Under the pieces are notes generated by a model that was given only the letters and a program-made list of their open reading frames with translations, had not been told where the DNA came from and ran no database searches. Position numbers and translations under genes: made by a program. Positions 1-8,025 of a DNA stretch of 64,000 nucleotides are shown piece by piece; position 1 is the stretch's first letter, and the number at the start of each line of letters is the position of its first letter. The DNA comes from Gelidibacter maritimus (GTDB lineage: Bacteria; Bacteroidota; Bacteroidia; Flavobacteriales; Flavobacteriaceae): assembly GCF_014062315.1 (NCBI RefSeq), contig NZ_JACGLT010000006.1, positions 1 through 64,000 of the forward strand. Direction: 5' to 3'.

Positions 1-437
1 ATATGTTCTGGAAGGTTGTCCAAGGGCAATATCAGTCCATCGACCATTACCATGTTGTTAAAAGGGCTGTTCTCCTGCATGGCACCGGTAGAAAATTCAG
101 GGCTATAATACCATAGATCGAACATATCCTTTATGATCCGGGCCTTGCTCGAGACCGTAGCCCCCTTGGTCCCGAAGTATTCGTTCATCTCTTTGGAACT
201 TATATACGGCTCGAAGGATCTGTCGAACAAAAAATTTATCGACCCTATGGCATGGACCACAGCTGCCGCCCATATCTCTAATTTTCCCCTTGTGAACGGG
301 ACGTCTCTTTTTCTACCCATCTTTTTGATGAGTTTTTCACAGAGTACGAAGTATTCATCATTGAGTTTCTGCGCACAGAAGGCCCCCGTTATTTCCAATA
401 ATTGTTTTTCCTTTTCCTTTACCTGTTCTTTGGTCAT
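1..437 (-). CDS. DUF6398-type passenger protein of the IS66 element (partial)
   Basis: An open frame on the minus strand starts at an ATG whose last bases overlap the stop of the IS66 transposase (ATGA arrangement). It runs off the left window edge, so at least 145 residues are visible and the C-terminus is missing. The translation shows [18 protein letters not shown] near residue 20, then a segment with [19 protein letters not shown], then [20 protein letters not shown], which reads like a helix-turn-helix. I recognise this order as the DUF6398 family, from memory. The family has no established function. Translational coupling to tnpC suggests it travels with the element. The plus-strand frame over the same bases has no recognisable protein features. 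Confidence 0.75.
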   Translation of the reverse strand, partial: MTKEQVKEKEKQLLEITGAFCAQKLNDEYFVLCEKLIKKMGRKRDVPFTRGKLEIWAAAVVHAIGSINFLFDRSFEPYISSKEMNEYFGTKGATVSSKARIIKDMFDLWYYSPEFSTGAMQENSPFNNMVMVDGLILPLDNLPEH

Positions 438-1912
438 ATGCTGTTCTGTTTTTGGTATCCGGGCAGGAGTTCTTCGAGTTTTTGTATGCTATGATCTGGG
501 ATCCGCCCGAGGGTCTCCTTTAGCCATTCCCGGGGATTGACGCCCTGCATCTTGCAGCTACCGAAGAAAGAATAGAGCATGGCGGCATTTTGTGCCGCTT
601 TATGTGATCCACAGAAAAGGAAGTTCTTTCTGCCTATGGCCATGGGGCGGATGGCATTTTCGATCAGGTTATTGTCAAGTTCGATGCGTCCATCCTCAAA
701 TATGGCCTCCAGTTTTGGGTATTGATTGATGAAGTAGGTCATCGCCTTGCCGATGGGACTTTGCGGCAGCACTCTGAATTGTTGCCCTTCGATCCACGTT
801 TTGATCTGTACCAATAGCGGCTTGATCCTTATGTCTCGTTGTCTTTTTCGGGCTTCAAGATCATCTTGGGCCTCCTCTTTGATCTTACGTTCTTCCAAAT
901 AGATATCCCTAAAGATGGCCAATGCTTTTTCCGCTTGTTTTTTATCACTGTCCAGCGCGTCGTGGAACTTGCGCCTGGCATGTACCAGACATCCGGCAAG
1001 TGCGATCTTGGGGTCGGTACCTATTTTATCGTACACGGTATAGCCATCGCATTGCAGATACCCACTATAGCCCGCAAGCAATTCTTTGGGGCCGTGCTGT
1101 CCACGGCCTTTTCGGTAATTGAAAAGCACCAATTTTTGAACGGGATCGTGATAGACCCATTGATATCCCTGATGTGTACTGCCTTTTTTATCGGAATCCA
1201 ACACCTTGATCGGACTCTCATCGGCCTGGATATAATCGGAGGCCAGTATTTTTTGTTTCAGTGTATTGTAGAGCGGTTCCAGCAGCTGGCAACAACTGGC
1301 CATCCAGTCGCTCATGGTGCTCTGTGCGGGTTCCCATCCAAAGTCCCGTTTGAACATTTGGATCTGCCGGTAGAACGGAAGGTGATCGATATATTTGCCC
1401 ACCAGGATGTGTGCCAGTAAACAGGCCTCGGCTATCGATTTGTCGATGGGACGGGTAGGAAGTGCCGCGATCAGTACGCCCTCTCCATCCGCTTTGGCAT
1501 ACTTGGGCCGGATCGTCCTTCTTTTGATAAGGCTTGCGGGAGTGTATTCCAAGGTTTCGGTGACCTCTTCCCCGATCTTCTTCAGTCCCGTGGTATCCTC
1601 TTCGGGCTCGATGGTGATTTCCCTGACCGGCAGATGTTCGGGCAGTGCATTGCGCCCATTGTGTTTTTTCTTGTCCCTGGAATAGGTAATGGTCTCTTGC
1701 GGGGTCTCTTCTACGGTTTCTGGGGAATCATCCCCTGAAAAGAGCGATAACTGGTCGACCACAGCTTGGGATATGAAACTCTCGGATTTGAATCCACTTA
1801 TGAGTTTGTAGAGCTGTGCCAGTTGATGTTCCAAGGAAACTATTCTGGCCGTGGAGGCCTTCTCCTTTTTTTGAAGGTCCCGGTTCTCGACAAGCAGCTC
1901 TTGATAGGTCAT
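434..1912 (-). CDS. tnpC: IS66 family transposase (TnpC)
   Basis: 492 residues, normal length for the IS66 DDE transposase. The N-terminus is a coiled-coil leucine-zipper-like region (residues about 5-45). It is followed by a low-complexity linker rich in E and T, a zinc-finger-like/TnpC segment, and the catalytic core. Recognisable IS66 signatures are [13 protein letters not shown] in the core (first acidic residue), [23 protein letters not shown] and near the end [20 protein letters not shown] (catalytic E region) followed by [18 protein letters not shown]. No frameshift or stop is seen, so the gene looks intact. It is the last of the three canonical IS66 genes, lying 45 bp downstream of tnpB. 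Its bases are clearly richer in GC than the host genes further right, consistent with acquisition. Confidence 0.95.
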   Translation of the reverse strand: MTYQELLVENRDLQKKEKASTARIVSLEHQLAQLYKLISGFKSESFISQAVVDQLSLFSGDDSPETVEETPQETITYSRDKKKHNGRNALPEHLPVREITIEPEEDTTGLKKIGEEVTETLEYTPASLIKRRTIRPKYAKADGEGVLIAALPTRPIDKSIAEACLLAHILVGKYIDHLPFYRQIQMFKRDFGWEPAQSTMSDWMASCCQLLEPLYNTLKQKILASDYIQADESPIKVLDSDKKGSTHQGYQWVYHDPVQKLVLFNYRKGRGQHGPKELLAGYSGYLQCDGYTVYDKIGTDPKIALAGCLVHARRKFHDALDSDKKQAEKALAIFRDIYLEERKIKEEAQDDLEARKRQRDIRIKPLLVQIKTWIEGQQFRVLPQSPIGKAMTYFINQYPKLEAIFEDGRIELDNNLIENAIRPMAIGRKNFLFCGSHKAAQNAAMLYSFFGSCKMQGVNPREWLKETLGRIPDHSIQKLEELLPGYQKQNSI

Positions 1913-1957
1913 AGCAGGGCTAAGATAAAAATTGCCCTGTTAAAAAACAACCTAATA

Positions 1958-2308
1958 TCACGTTTTTTTGTAACGTTTTCTCCTGGTTATATTGGTAATG
2001 GAGATCCCATCGATGAGCAGGACCAATTGAGCGTAATCCAGCCGTAGACTGCCGACTGATCCATCGTAATCGGGAAGTTCAAAAGTACCGGATTCCAGCC
2101 TTTTGTAGTACAGCATAAACCCTCCCGATTGCCAGTGCAACAACTTTGCCTTGTTGCGGACCTTGTTGATAAAGATATATACCGTACCGTCATCGGGGCT
2201 CTGGTCCAGATCGTTGATGACAAGTCCACTCAGGCTATCGAAGCTTTTTCGCATATCGGTGGGGAGGCTGTAGAGTTGGAACCGGTGCGAAGTACCAAGT
2301 GCGAACAT
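1958..2308 (-). CDS. tnpB: IS66 accessory protein TnpB (Orf2-like)
   Basis: 116 residues, typical of the IS66 Orf2/TnpB family. The family hallmarks are an early YSLPTDMRKSFDSLSGLV segment (about residues 13-30), then GTVYIFINKVRNKAKLLHWQ and GGFMLYYKRLESGTF. It starts immediately after the stop of the upstream accessory gene with no spacer, as expected for a coupled IS66 operon. The exact role of TnpB is not settled, although the family is needed for IS66 transposition. The frame is intact. Confidence 0.93.
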   Translation of the reverse strand: MFALGTSHRFQLYSLPTDMRKSFDSLSGLVINDLDQSPDDGTVYIFINKVRNKAKLLHWQSGGFMLYYKRLESGTFELPDYDGSVGSLRLDYAQLVLLIDGISITNITRRKRYKKT

Positions 2309-2575
2309 CTATACTGGGATTTCGATCTCGATCCCGTTTTTGCAACGGATCAAAATGGTTCTGCCATCCTGGACAGGGACGACTTCGATAGGAACGAAAT
2401 GCGAAGGACCTTTATCGGCCGTTACATCCACAGGCCGCGATAATTTTGATCGCCAATAATGAAGTTTGCCTTCCTTGATCCCATGGGCAGAGGCAAACTC
2501 TTTTTGACTCCGACCAGAGTCCAGAAACTCCTTTACCAATTTACGCATCCACAAATCATTCTCCTTTTTTGTCAT
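2309..2575 (-). CDS. tnpA: IS66 accessory protein TnpA (helix-turn-helix)
   Basis: 88 residues, the first gene of the IS66 operon. The N-terminal half (WMRKLVKEFLDSGRSQKEFASAHGIKEGKLHYWRSKL) is a Xre/IS66-Orf1-like helix-turn-helix in which the sequence after SQKEFA is the recognition region. The C-terminal half is a beta-rich tail ending in GRTILIRCKNGIEIEIPV, which is typical of the family. The family is thought to bind DNA at the element ends. Its stop codon abuts the tnpB start. Confidence 0.88.
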   Translation of the reverse strand: MTKKENDLWMRKLVKEFLDSGRSQKEFASAHGIKEGKLHYWRSKLSRPVDVTADKGPSHFVPIEVVPVQDGRTILIRCKNGIEIEIPV

Positions 2576-3156
2576 AATACATATAGTTTATGCCACCAAA
2601 GGTAAAAAGCCAGATCATGTCATAAAAGACGTAGTTGCTCGGATGAATACTGCCTTTCCCACCTACGAGCAAAAAATCGCGCCAGCCCTGAGGTAAAACA
2701 TCAACAACTGCTGTCCTCATCCTACCTTAAAATAGCGTCCACTCAAACAAAACGGCATGATTCAATTTCTACTCAAAGAATATTCTTAGCTTTACATAGA
2801 CGGTATAAACGGTCGTACTCCCATTTACACAAGGGCTTTCTCCTTCTGTTTTTCATGCGAGTTTGAGAAGTGATTTGGGGTGTAATTGTTGAAAGTCTGG
2901 AAAGCGTTAGAGATACCTTCAATTATTTTCCAAACTCATGAGGGGAGATTTTTTCTACTTACTGATTGAGACCCAATTTTTTATTTGTATAAAGCACCTT
3001 TAAAATACGTGTATTGAGTCATGCTTATCTGCGTTCAGAAACAAGCTTTCCCAACGTAATCAAAAACTACATAATACACTTTTGAGGTTTGATTCCATAG
3101 GTTTGGGATTTTTTACAGTAGTGCGTATTTAAACAAGAATTATTTTGAAATTATAG
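2576..3156. other. Flank of the IS66 element, decayed DNA
   Basis: No intact gene is visible. The outer IS66 terminal repeat should lie in the first 200 bases, probably near 2630-2680, but the other end is outside the window, so the boundary cannot be proved. On the minus strand, 2825-2935 reads as a short open stretch ending in the residues FNNYTPNHFSNSHEKQKEKA and then a stop. It is preceded by a stop and a probable frameshift. It looks like the tail of a lost gene, possibly a transposase or regulator, but I do not recognise it. Confidence 0.4.
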
Positions 3157-3430
3157 CCTATAGATTGTAGTGCGCTAGGAACAATTACGGCCAGGTTTGG
3201 TGAGGTTATACGGGATGTTTCACTAAGTAATATTCCGATTATCATCCAAAAGGAAATTTATGCCACCATCACTATTCTTTGGTGGATCTATATTTTTATG
3301 TTAAACGAGACAGGCGCATCCCAGATGTTACTTAAAGTTACTGGTTTAGTTGCAATAATGTACTGAGATTATTGCCTGTAAGATTCATTGGCAATTGCCA
3401 ACAATCTGGAAGTCAAATGGATTTTCTTAA
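3157..3430 (+). pseudogene. TRIC (trimeric intracellular cation channel, UPF0126) 3' remnant
   Basis: From 3157 the frame reads GTITARFGEVIRDVSLSNIP, then IIIQKEIYATITILWW. This closely matches the second repeat of the bacterial TRIC/YicG channel family, whose usual pattern is GTITA-GGVIRDVL-IP-RKEIYA. The frame stops at 3364-3366. The family C-terminus resumes in another frame as IIACKIHWQLPTIWKS and ends at a TAA at 3428-3430, so at least one frameshift is present. No N-terminal half or start codon is visible upstream. The family forms small membrane cation channels. This copy is dead. Confidence 0.7.
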
Positions 3431-3802
3431 CAATCATTGATTTCCTTTTGAAATATGCCTTCTGAATAATAGAGGAGCTCTGCCTCAGGAACATGACAGT
3501 CATAAGGACGGGGTTTATCAGATCGAGTGAGGATTTAGTAAATAGGGTTGATTGAAAACCATTATTTGTTAAACTTTTGTTTGATCTTTTTTACTTTGTT
3601 ACGGTGGATGTTGCTGCTGATAAACATGACATTCTAGGATTGAATCAAGAACTTCTAGTGTGAACATAGACTTAATTTTGTGGAAGGTTAGGCATTATTT
3701 TGGCAAAATAATTTCGATATTTTGAAATAACTTAATTTTCTTATTTAATTACCTATCTTTAACTTAAGATTGAAAGTCTAACAAACAAATTGAAAATCAA
3801 TC
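3431..3802. other. Intergenic stretch without recognisable features
   Basis: AT-rich DNA with stops in every frame. I see no gene, no strong hairpin and no repeat that I recognise. Confidence 0.5.
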
Positions 3803-3901
3803 CCCGTGGTAGCTATCAGGCTACCTCATAATAGGAAATTTTGACAAAGCCTTTGTACAAGAGGGTTTGCGTGACAGGGTTTGAATCCTGTCGAGGTCAC
3901 G
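3803..3901 (+). ncRNA. Structured element with a tRNA-like T-arm hairpin
   Basis: Several hairpins are packed together: GGTAGC/GCTACC with a six-base loop (3808-3825), ACAAAG/CTTTGT around 3845-3856, and a T-arm-like GACAGG-GTTTGAAT-CCTGTC (3873-3892). The last is nested in an outer CGTGAC/GTCACG pair (3870-3901). The last 30 bases resemble the 3' end of a tRNA with the TTTGAAT loop, but the loop is one base too long and no matching 5' half is found. A terminator follows 20 bases on. This could be a tRNA 3' remnant left by an integrative element or a small RNA. The sequence alone cannot decide. Confidence 0.35.
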
Positions 3902-3920
3902 AATAAATCAAAAAAAATAA

Positions 3921-3951
3921 AAAACGCCAAGTTTACTTGAGCGTTTTTTTT
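3921..3951 (+). terminator. Rho-independent terminator
   Basis: AAAACGC and GCGTTTT arms enclose an inner CAAG/CTTG stem with a TTTA loop, followed by a run of eight T. It directly follows the structured tRNA-like element, which supports that element being or having been transcribed. Confidence 0.7.
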
Positions 3952-4019
3952 GTTTTAATGATTTTCTAAGCGGAGCTTTACTGTAAGCGCGCAACGAATC
4001 CGGATCAAGCGCAATTAAA

Positions 4020-4235
4020 CATGCTGAAACAGCAATAAACGAACGTCAGAAAAAATTATTAAATAAAATTCTTGATGGCTTCGACGGAAAACTGATCTCC
4101 TCCAAATGGGCCAAGATCGCTAAATGCTCAAAGGACACCGCCATACGCGACATCAATGATCTGATAGAAAAAGAGATTTTGCAAAAGGAAGCAGCGGGGG
4201 GAAGAAGCACAAATTATGAATTAATTCGAAAATAA
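4020..4235 (+). pseudogene. Fic family protein, C-terminal winged-helix remnant
   Basis: The frame ending at TAA 4233-4235 reads INERQKKLLNKILDGFDGKL, then SSKWAKIAKCSKDTAIRDIN, then GGRSTNYELIRK. This is the characteristic C-terminal helix-turn-helix of Bacteroidota Fic/DUF4172 proteins (AMPylation or related transfer of nucleotides to target proteins). The catalytic Fic core with its HPFxxGNGR motif is absent upstream, where a stop lies at 3984-3986. Only the last 70 or so codons of the gene survive, and they carry no internal stop, which suggests recent truncation. The intact parent gene may have been removed by the insertion or excision event at the adjacent tRNA-like site. Confidence 0.72.
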
Positions 4236-4472
4236 TATTCAAATCCAGATTTATTGGTCAGTAAACCTTTTTCATGTTTACTGCAGAATAATAATTCGTT
4301 TTCATGCTAATTAAATGCTTTTCATAATGAACTTACTAATTTATCAATCCATTATTTATAATTAGAGTTTCTATGCCTTTAGCAATACAGGATGATAACG
4401 GATTTTTAGCGTTTGCGATACCCTGTCGTTCTCAGATCATAAGATTCAACTTTCTACTATTTAAGTTTTTGT

Positions 4473-4514
4473 CTTGGCTGTCAATCCCGATAGCCATCGG
4501 GATTGACAGCCAAG
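4473..4514. repeat. Perfect hairpin with 19-bp arms (REP-like)
   Basis: CTTGGCTGTCAATCCCGAT (4473-4491) is followed by a four-base loop AGCC and its exact reverse complement (4496-4514). Its apex, CCCGAT-AGCC-ATCGGG, resembles the CCGATAGCGATCGG hairpin near 63500 in the htpG upstream region. From memory, CCGATAGC-type palindromes are common in Bacteroidota intergenic DNA. No T run follows, so it is not a canonical terminator. Confidence 0.7.
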
Positions 4515-4630
4515 CGCCTGCCTAAGCAGGGTCTTAATTCCTTTTCTAGTTAAAAACATTCTATTGCGAATCACATCAAACTGTATCACTATTTTTTAAG
4601 GGCAGGTAATAAGTAGTTCGTAACTCGTTC

Positions 4631-4660
4631 CGTCATTGCGAGCAAAGCGAAGCAATCTCT
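4631..4660. repeat. Dispersed-repeat-like sequence (GCGAGC-AAGCGAAGC type)
   Basis: CGTCATTGCGAGCAAAGCGA followed by AGCAATCTCT. I recognise this, from memory, as a short sequence recurring in intergenic DNA of many Bacteroidota genomes. Only one copy is seen in this window. A second repeat-like string, GTCACCCTGAGCGCAGTC, lies 40 bases on at 4703-4720. Confidence 0.45.
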
Positions 4661-5055
4661 ACATTGTTCCATAAAACATTCCAAGCCAATCTATGATCCA
4701 TTGTCACCCTGAGCGCAGTCTATGGGCCACTAACTTGCACCGCCAACCTCATCTCCAATTCATCCACCTCACACCAATTCAGTCCATTATAAAAAGAGAG
4801 CAGGGAATAAGGAGGTCCTCAGTCTTTCCATCAATTCGTAGGCAAGAAATCAAAGATTCAGTGCAGCTATTTTCCATTCCCTGCGCATGCTTTATTAAGT
4901 CTAATGAACCTGCCAATATTAGTGTTTTTTAGAACCGATTAAGAATTTCATCTTTTGAGTTAAAGAAAAACAAGATTAAGTCATATTCTGTATTCCGATA
5001 AATGATTTTCAAAAGTTTATCTCATTTTTCACATAAAAATCAAAAATAGAAAGGC

Positions 5056-6795
5056 ATGGCAAAGAAAGTAGCAGATTTACTCGTAGAAAACTTAGTAAAT
5101 GCGGGTGTTAAAAGATTATATGCAGTCACGGGTGATAGTTTAAATCCCATTAATGACGCAGTAAGAAGGGATGGCAGATTGGAGTGGATTCACGTTCGTC
5201 ATGAAGAAGCTGGAGCCTATGCAGCATCTATGGATGCAGAATTGGACGGTATAGGTTGCTGTATGGGCAGCAGCGGACCGGGTCACGTTCATTTAATCAA
5301 CGGTCTATATGACGCTAACCGTTCAGGAAACCCTGTAATTGCCATTGCTACCACTATTACTACCGATAAATTTGGGATGGATAATTTTCAGGAAACCAAC
5401 GTCGTCAAATTATTTGGCGATTGCAGTAAATATTGTGTGATGGCCAACACGCCAGAGCAGGCGGCTAATGCATTTCAATCAGCTATTCAACATGCCATCC
5501 AAGACAGAGGCGTTGCAGTGGTGGGCTTGCCTGGCGATGTGTCAGAGTCTGAAGTGACTCATATAACCACTGCCAATAAAAATTTCTACACAAATTCCAG
5601 ACTTATTCCAGGACAGGAAGAAATGGAACAACTGGCAGAGGTGATCAATGCTAACAAAAAAGTCATGTTGTTCTGTGGTTATGGCTGCAAAGACGCTCAA
5701 GCAGAAGCCATGCAGCTTTCTGAACAGTTAAATGCACCGATGGGTTATAGTTTTCGAGGTAAAATATTCTTTGATAAAACAAGCAATCCTTATGCGGTAG
5801 GCTTGAACGGGTTGTTGGGAAGTAAATCAGGGTTTAAGGCGATGCAGGAAGCTGATCTCCTAATTTTATTGGGTACTGATTTTCCTTATACAGATTTTCT
5901 GCCGGAAGACAATACCATCATTCAAATTGATGATAAGCCCGAACGCATTGGCAGACGAGCAAAAGTAGATTATGGCTATGCAGGAAAAATTAAAGACACT
6001 TTGGAAGCCTTAATTCCGATGTTGGATAAAAAATCAGATGACGGGTTTTTAAAAGACATGCGAAAATTACATGACGAGCAAGAAGAAAAATATGCTTCCT
6101 ATGTAGCGGCAAAATCCGAGGAAAAAAATATTCATCCTGAATTTGCGGCCTCTATAATTGATGATGTGGCTGCCGACGATGCTATATTTACGGTCGATAC
6201 CGGAATGTCAGCGGTTTGGGCGGCACGATACATTAAGGGTAAACGCAATCGGTACCTCACGGGTTCATTTAACCATGGTTCCATGGCCAATGCTATGCCA
6301 ATGGCTATTGGTGCGGGATTATCGCACCCAGACAGACAAGTCATAGCACTTTGTGGCGACGGTGGTATTAGTATGCTTTTGGGCGATTTGATGACGATAA
6401 GCCAATACAACATTCCTGTAAAAATTATTGTATTTAACAATAGGTCTTTGGGAATGGTTAAAGTGGAAATGCTGGTTGCTGGATATCCCGATTGGCAAAC
6501 TGATATGAAAAACCCTGATTTTGCAAAGGTTGCAGAAGCCATGGATATTAAAGCTTGGAATGTGGATGAATGCCAAAATGTAAAAAGCACCTTGCAGGAG
6601 GCATTTGCGCATGATGGTCCTGCGCTCATAAACATTTTTACAGACCCTGACGCCTTGGCCATGCCTCCAAAAGTGGAATTTGATCAAATAAAGGGATTCA
6701 CAAAAAGTATGGGAAAATTGATGCTGAACGGCCAAGTTGCTGAGGTGATTGATACAGCAAAATCTAATATGAAATACTTGAAGGAACTGTTTTAG
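5056..6795 (+). CDS. poxB: Thiamine-pyrophosphate-dependent pyruvate oxidase/dehydrogenase (PoxB-like)
   Basis: 579 residues, the normal length for PoxB-type enzymes, which oxidatively decarboxylate pyruvate to acetate and pass electrons to quinone (or oxygen). The N-terminal pyrimidine domain has GVKRLYAVTGDSLNPINDAV and the catalytic glutamate region HVRHEEAGAYAAS (about residues 47-59). The central domain contains the FAD/nucleotide-fold region (LLILLGTDFPYTDFLP). The C-terminal domain has the TPP/Mg motif GDGGISMLLGDLM ending in IVFNNRSLGMV (about residues 435-470). The start is the ATG right after a purine-rich stretch. It stands alone, with a small GNAT gene 52 bp downstream. An acetolactate-synthase-like TPP enzyme is possible, but the MGSSGPGHVHLINGLYDANR block fits PoxB better. 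Confidence 0.87.
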   Translation: MAKKVADLLVENLVNAGVKRLYAVTGDSLNPINDAVRRDGRLEWIHVRHEEAGAYAASMDAELDGIGCCMGSSGPGHVHLINGLYDANRSGNPVIAIATTITTDKFGMDNFQETNVVKLFGDCSKYCVMANTPEQAANAFQSAIQHAIQDRGVAVVGLPGDVSESEVTHITTANKNFYTNSRLIPGQEEMEQLAEVINANKKVMLFCGYGCKDAQAEAMQLSEQLNAPMGYSFRGKIFFDKTSNPYAVGLNGLLGSKSGFKAMQEADLLILLGTDFPYTDFLPEDNTIIQIDDKPERIGRRAKVDYGYAGKIKDTLEALIPMLDKKSDDGFLKDMRKLHDEQEEKYASYVAAKSEEKNIHPEFAASIIDDVAADDAIFTVDTGMSAVWAARYIKGKRNRYLTGSFNHGSMANAMPMAIGAGLSHPDRQVIALCGDGGISMLLGDLMTISQYNIPVKIIVFNNRSLGMVKVEMLVAGYPDWQTDMKNPDFAKVAEAMDIKAWNVDECQNVKSTLQEAFAHDGPALINIFTDPDALAMPPKVEFDQIKGFTKSMGKLMLNGQVAEVIDTAKSNMKYLKELF

Positions 6796-6847
6796 ACGGT
6801 ATCATTAAAGGATAAGTGGTTTTATTCAAATGCTTTAAATTATAAAT

Positions 6848-7165
6848 ATGAAAACAGAATATATTGACATTCCATTAGTTAAAAACGAAGATAAAAAACG
6901 TTTTGAAATAGAAATTGACGGACACTTCGCGTTTATAGACTATAAGGAATATGGCAGCCAAATGGCGTTAGTGCATACCGAAACGGAGCCAGAACTGAGA
7001 GGAAAAGGAGCGGCGGCGGCCGTAGTTGAGAAAACGCTGACTTATCTTGAAAATGAGAACGTCATGGTACTTCCTTTTTGTCCTTACATATTTGCATACA
7101 TAAAGAAAAATCCAGAATGGAAGCGTGTCGTGAGTCCGAAGTTTAAAGGATACGATAAGCTATAA
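6848..7165 (+). CDS. Small GNAT-fold N-acetyltransferase (YjdJ/GtTR-like)
   Basis: 105 residues. It is one of the short GCN5-related proteins with a minimal acetyl-CoA fold. The sequence ALVHTETEPELRGKGAAAAVVEKTLTYLE (about residues 38-66) contains the pyrophosphate-binding RGKGAA loop. CPYIFAYIKKNPEWKRVV near the C-terminus is the usual family ending. The substrate is unknown. Such proteins have been linked to general N-acetylation, but the function is not established. It lies just downstream of the PoxB-like gene on the same strand and may be co-transcribed. Confidence 0.82.
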   Translation: MKTEYIDIPLVKNEDKKRFEIEIDGHFAFIDYKEYGSQMALVHTETEPELRGKGAAAAVVEKTLTYLENENVMVLPFCPYIFAYIKKNPEWKRVVSPKFKGYDKL

Positions 7166-7752
7166 AATTATTTTGTAAGCTAACGATTCCACAAGAATCT
7201 CAATAATAGAAAGGACATAAACGGTAAAAAATCTTAGGCATCTGTGATGAAAACATACACAAGTCTAACGTTAAAAAATAGTAACTAATGTGTAATATAA
7301 CTGTATTGAATTGGAAAAGCTTCCACCGTAATCATTGGCTATAATTTTAGTTTATTTTCTTTCGATGGGGTTTCGGCTCAAGACAGCGGAATTACGTGTC
7401 CTTATGAAGATAAGAGAATTAAAAGGATAGCTATTGAAATAACACATCCTTCTCAAGACATCGTGTTCAATGAACGCCTAATTGATAAAGTGAATCAAAA
7501 TTTAAAAGCCTTTTAGATAAGAGATTTTTACGTAGCCAAGTTGATTTTGCTTTATCGCATCTCGTCAATATTCTGCCATTGCTGAAACTAAATTAGAACC
7601 ATAATTTGGACCATTCGGAGGGGTTTGAGTAACAATTTTTCTCACATTGGGTGCCGGCATAGGTGTTTCAGCAGAAAACGGTCTCTTAAAGGCTGGAAAA
7701 TTTGGTAATCTTCCAAAAGTCTATTTATTTGAGATCGAAAAATACACATATA
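7166..7752. other. Degenerate intergenic stretch
   Basis: No intact gene. From 7310 an open frame without a start codon reads VIIGYNFSLFSFDGV, then SGITCPYEDKRIKRIAIEIT, and ends at TAG 7514-7516 after NERLIDKVNQNLKAF. The composition is protein-like, so it may be the 3' tail of a lost gene, but I do not recognise the family. 7630-7752 also has a start-less frame of similar character. Confidence 0.35.
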
Positions 7753-7782
7753 AAAAACCCCTTCAAGGCTGAAGGGGTTTTT
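7753..7782. terminator. Bidirectional rho-independent terminator
   Basis: Perfect hairpin: an A-rich arm with CCCCTTCA, loop AGGC, and TGAAGGGG followed by five T. It reads as a terminator in both directions and lies about 70 bp beyond the stop of the minus-strand histone-H1-like gene. Confidence 0.85.
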
Positions 7783-7848
7783 GACTCTTTTTTAATAAAC
7801 ATTAAGTTCTATTCCTTTTGAGTAGGACTCTTACAGGACACTTAATGC

Positions 7849-8025
7849 TTATTTTTTTGATTCCGCTATTGAAACCTTACGAAATTCTTTCAATAATTTC
7901 TCTAAGGCCAATGATGATTTTCTCGCTCTTGTTCCCGCTGATTTATTTCCGCTTTCTAGCTGTGTCTTAGCGTCATTTTCAAATGATTCGTAAGTGCTTT
8001 GCATGTTCTCAATAAGTTCTTTCAT
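7849..8025 (-). CDS. Histone-H1-like small basic protein
   Basis: 58 residues. The minus-strand ATG is at 8025-8023 and the TAA at 7851-7849. The protein begins MKELIENMQSTYESFEND, then GNKSAGTRARKSSLALEKLL, then KEFRKVSIAESKK. This is the short histone H1/Hc1-like protein found widely in Bacteroidota, with the conserved GNKxAGTRARKxSLxLEKLLKEFRK core. The central and C-terminal parts are rich in K and R, and such proteins are thought to bind DNA in the nucleoid. It stands alone with its own terminator downstream. The length is normal for the family. Confidence 0.88.
   Translation of the reverse strand: MKELIENMQSTYESFENDAKTQLESGNKSAGTRARKSSLALEKLLKEFRKVSIAESKK

Larger units (their letters stand above)
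4236..5055. other. Repeat-bearing intergenic region upstream of poxB
   Basis: Holds no credible gene. It contains the long perfect hairpin and the short dispersed-repeat-like sequences listed separately. The plus-strand open frame at 4693-4932 runs through the repeats and has no protein-like composition. The promoter of the PoxB-like gene should lie in the last 150 bases, but I could not fix a convincing -33/-7 pair. Confidence 0.5.

Noticed and set aside
133-540. Plus-strand open frame over the left edge
   Set aside because: It lies antisense to the DUF6398 gene and the transposase end, and its translation has no family features.
839-1420. Plus-strand open frame inside the IS66 transposase
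   Set aside because: It is the antisense shadow of the transposase, which is clearly coding on the minus strand.
4693-4932. Plus-strand open frame in the poxB upstream region
   Set aside because: It runs through dispersed-repeat-like sequence and has an implausible amino-acid composition (many H, P, S).
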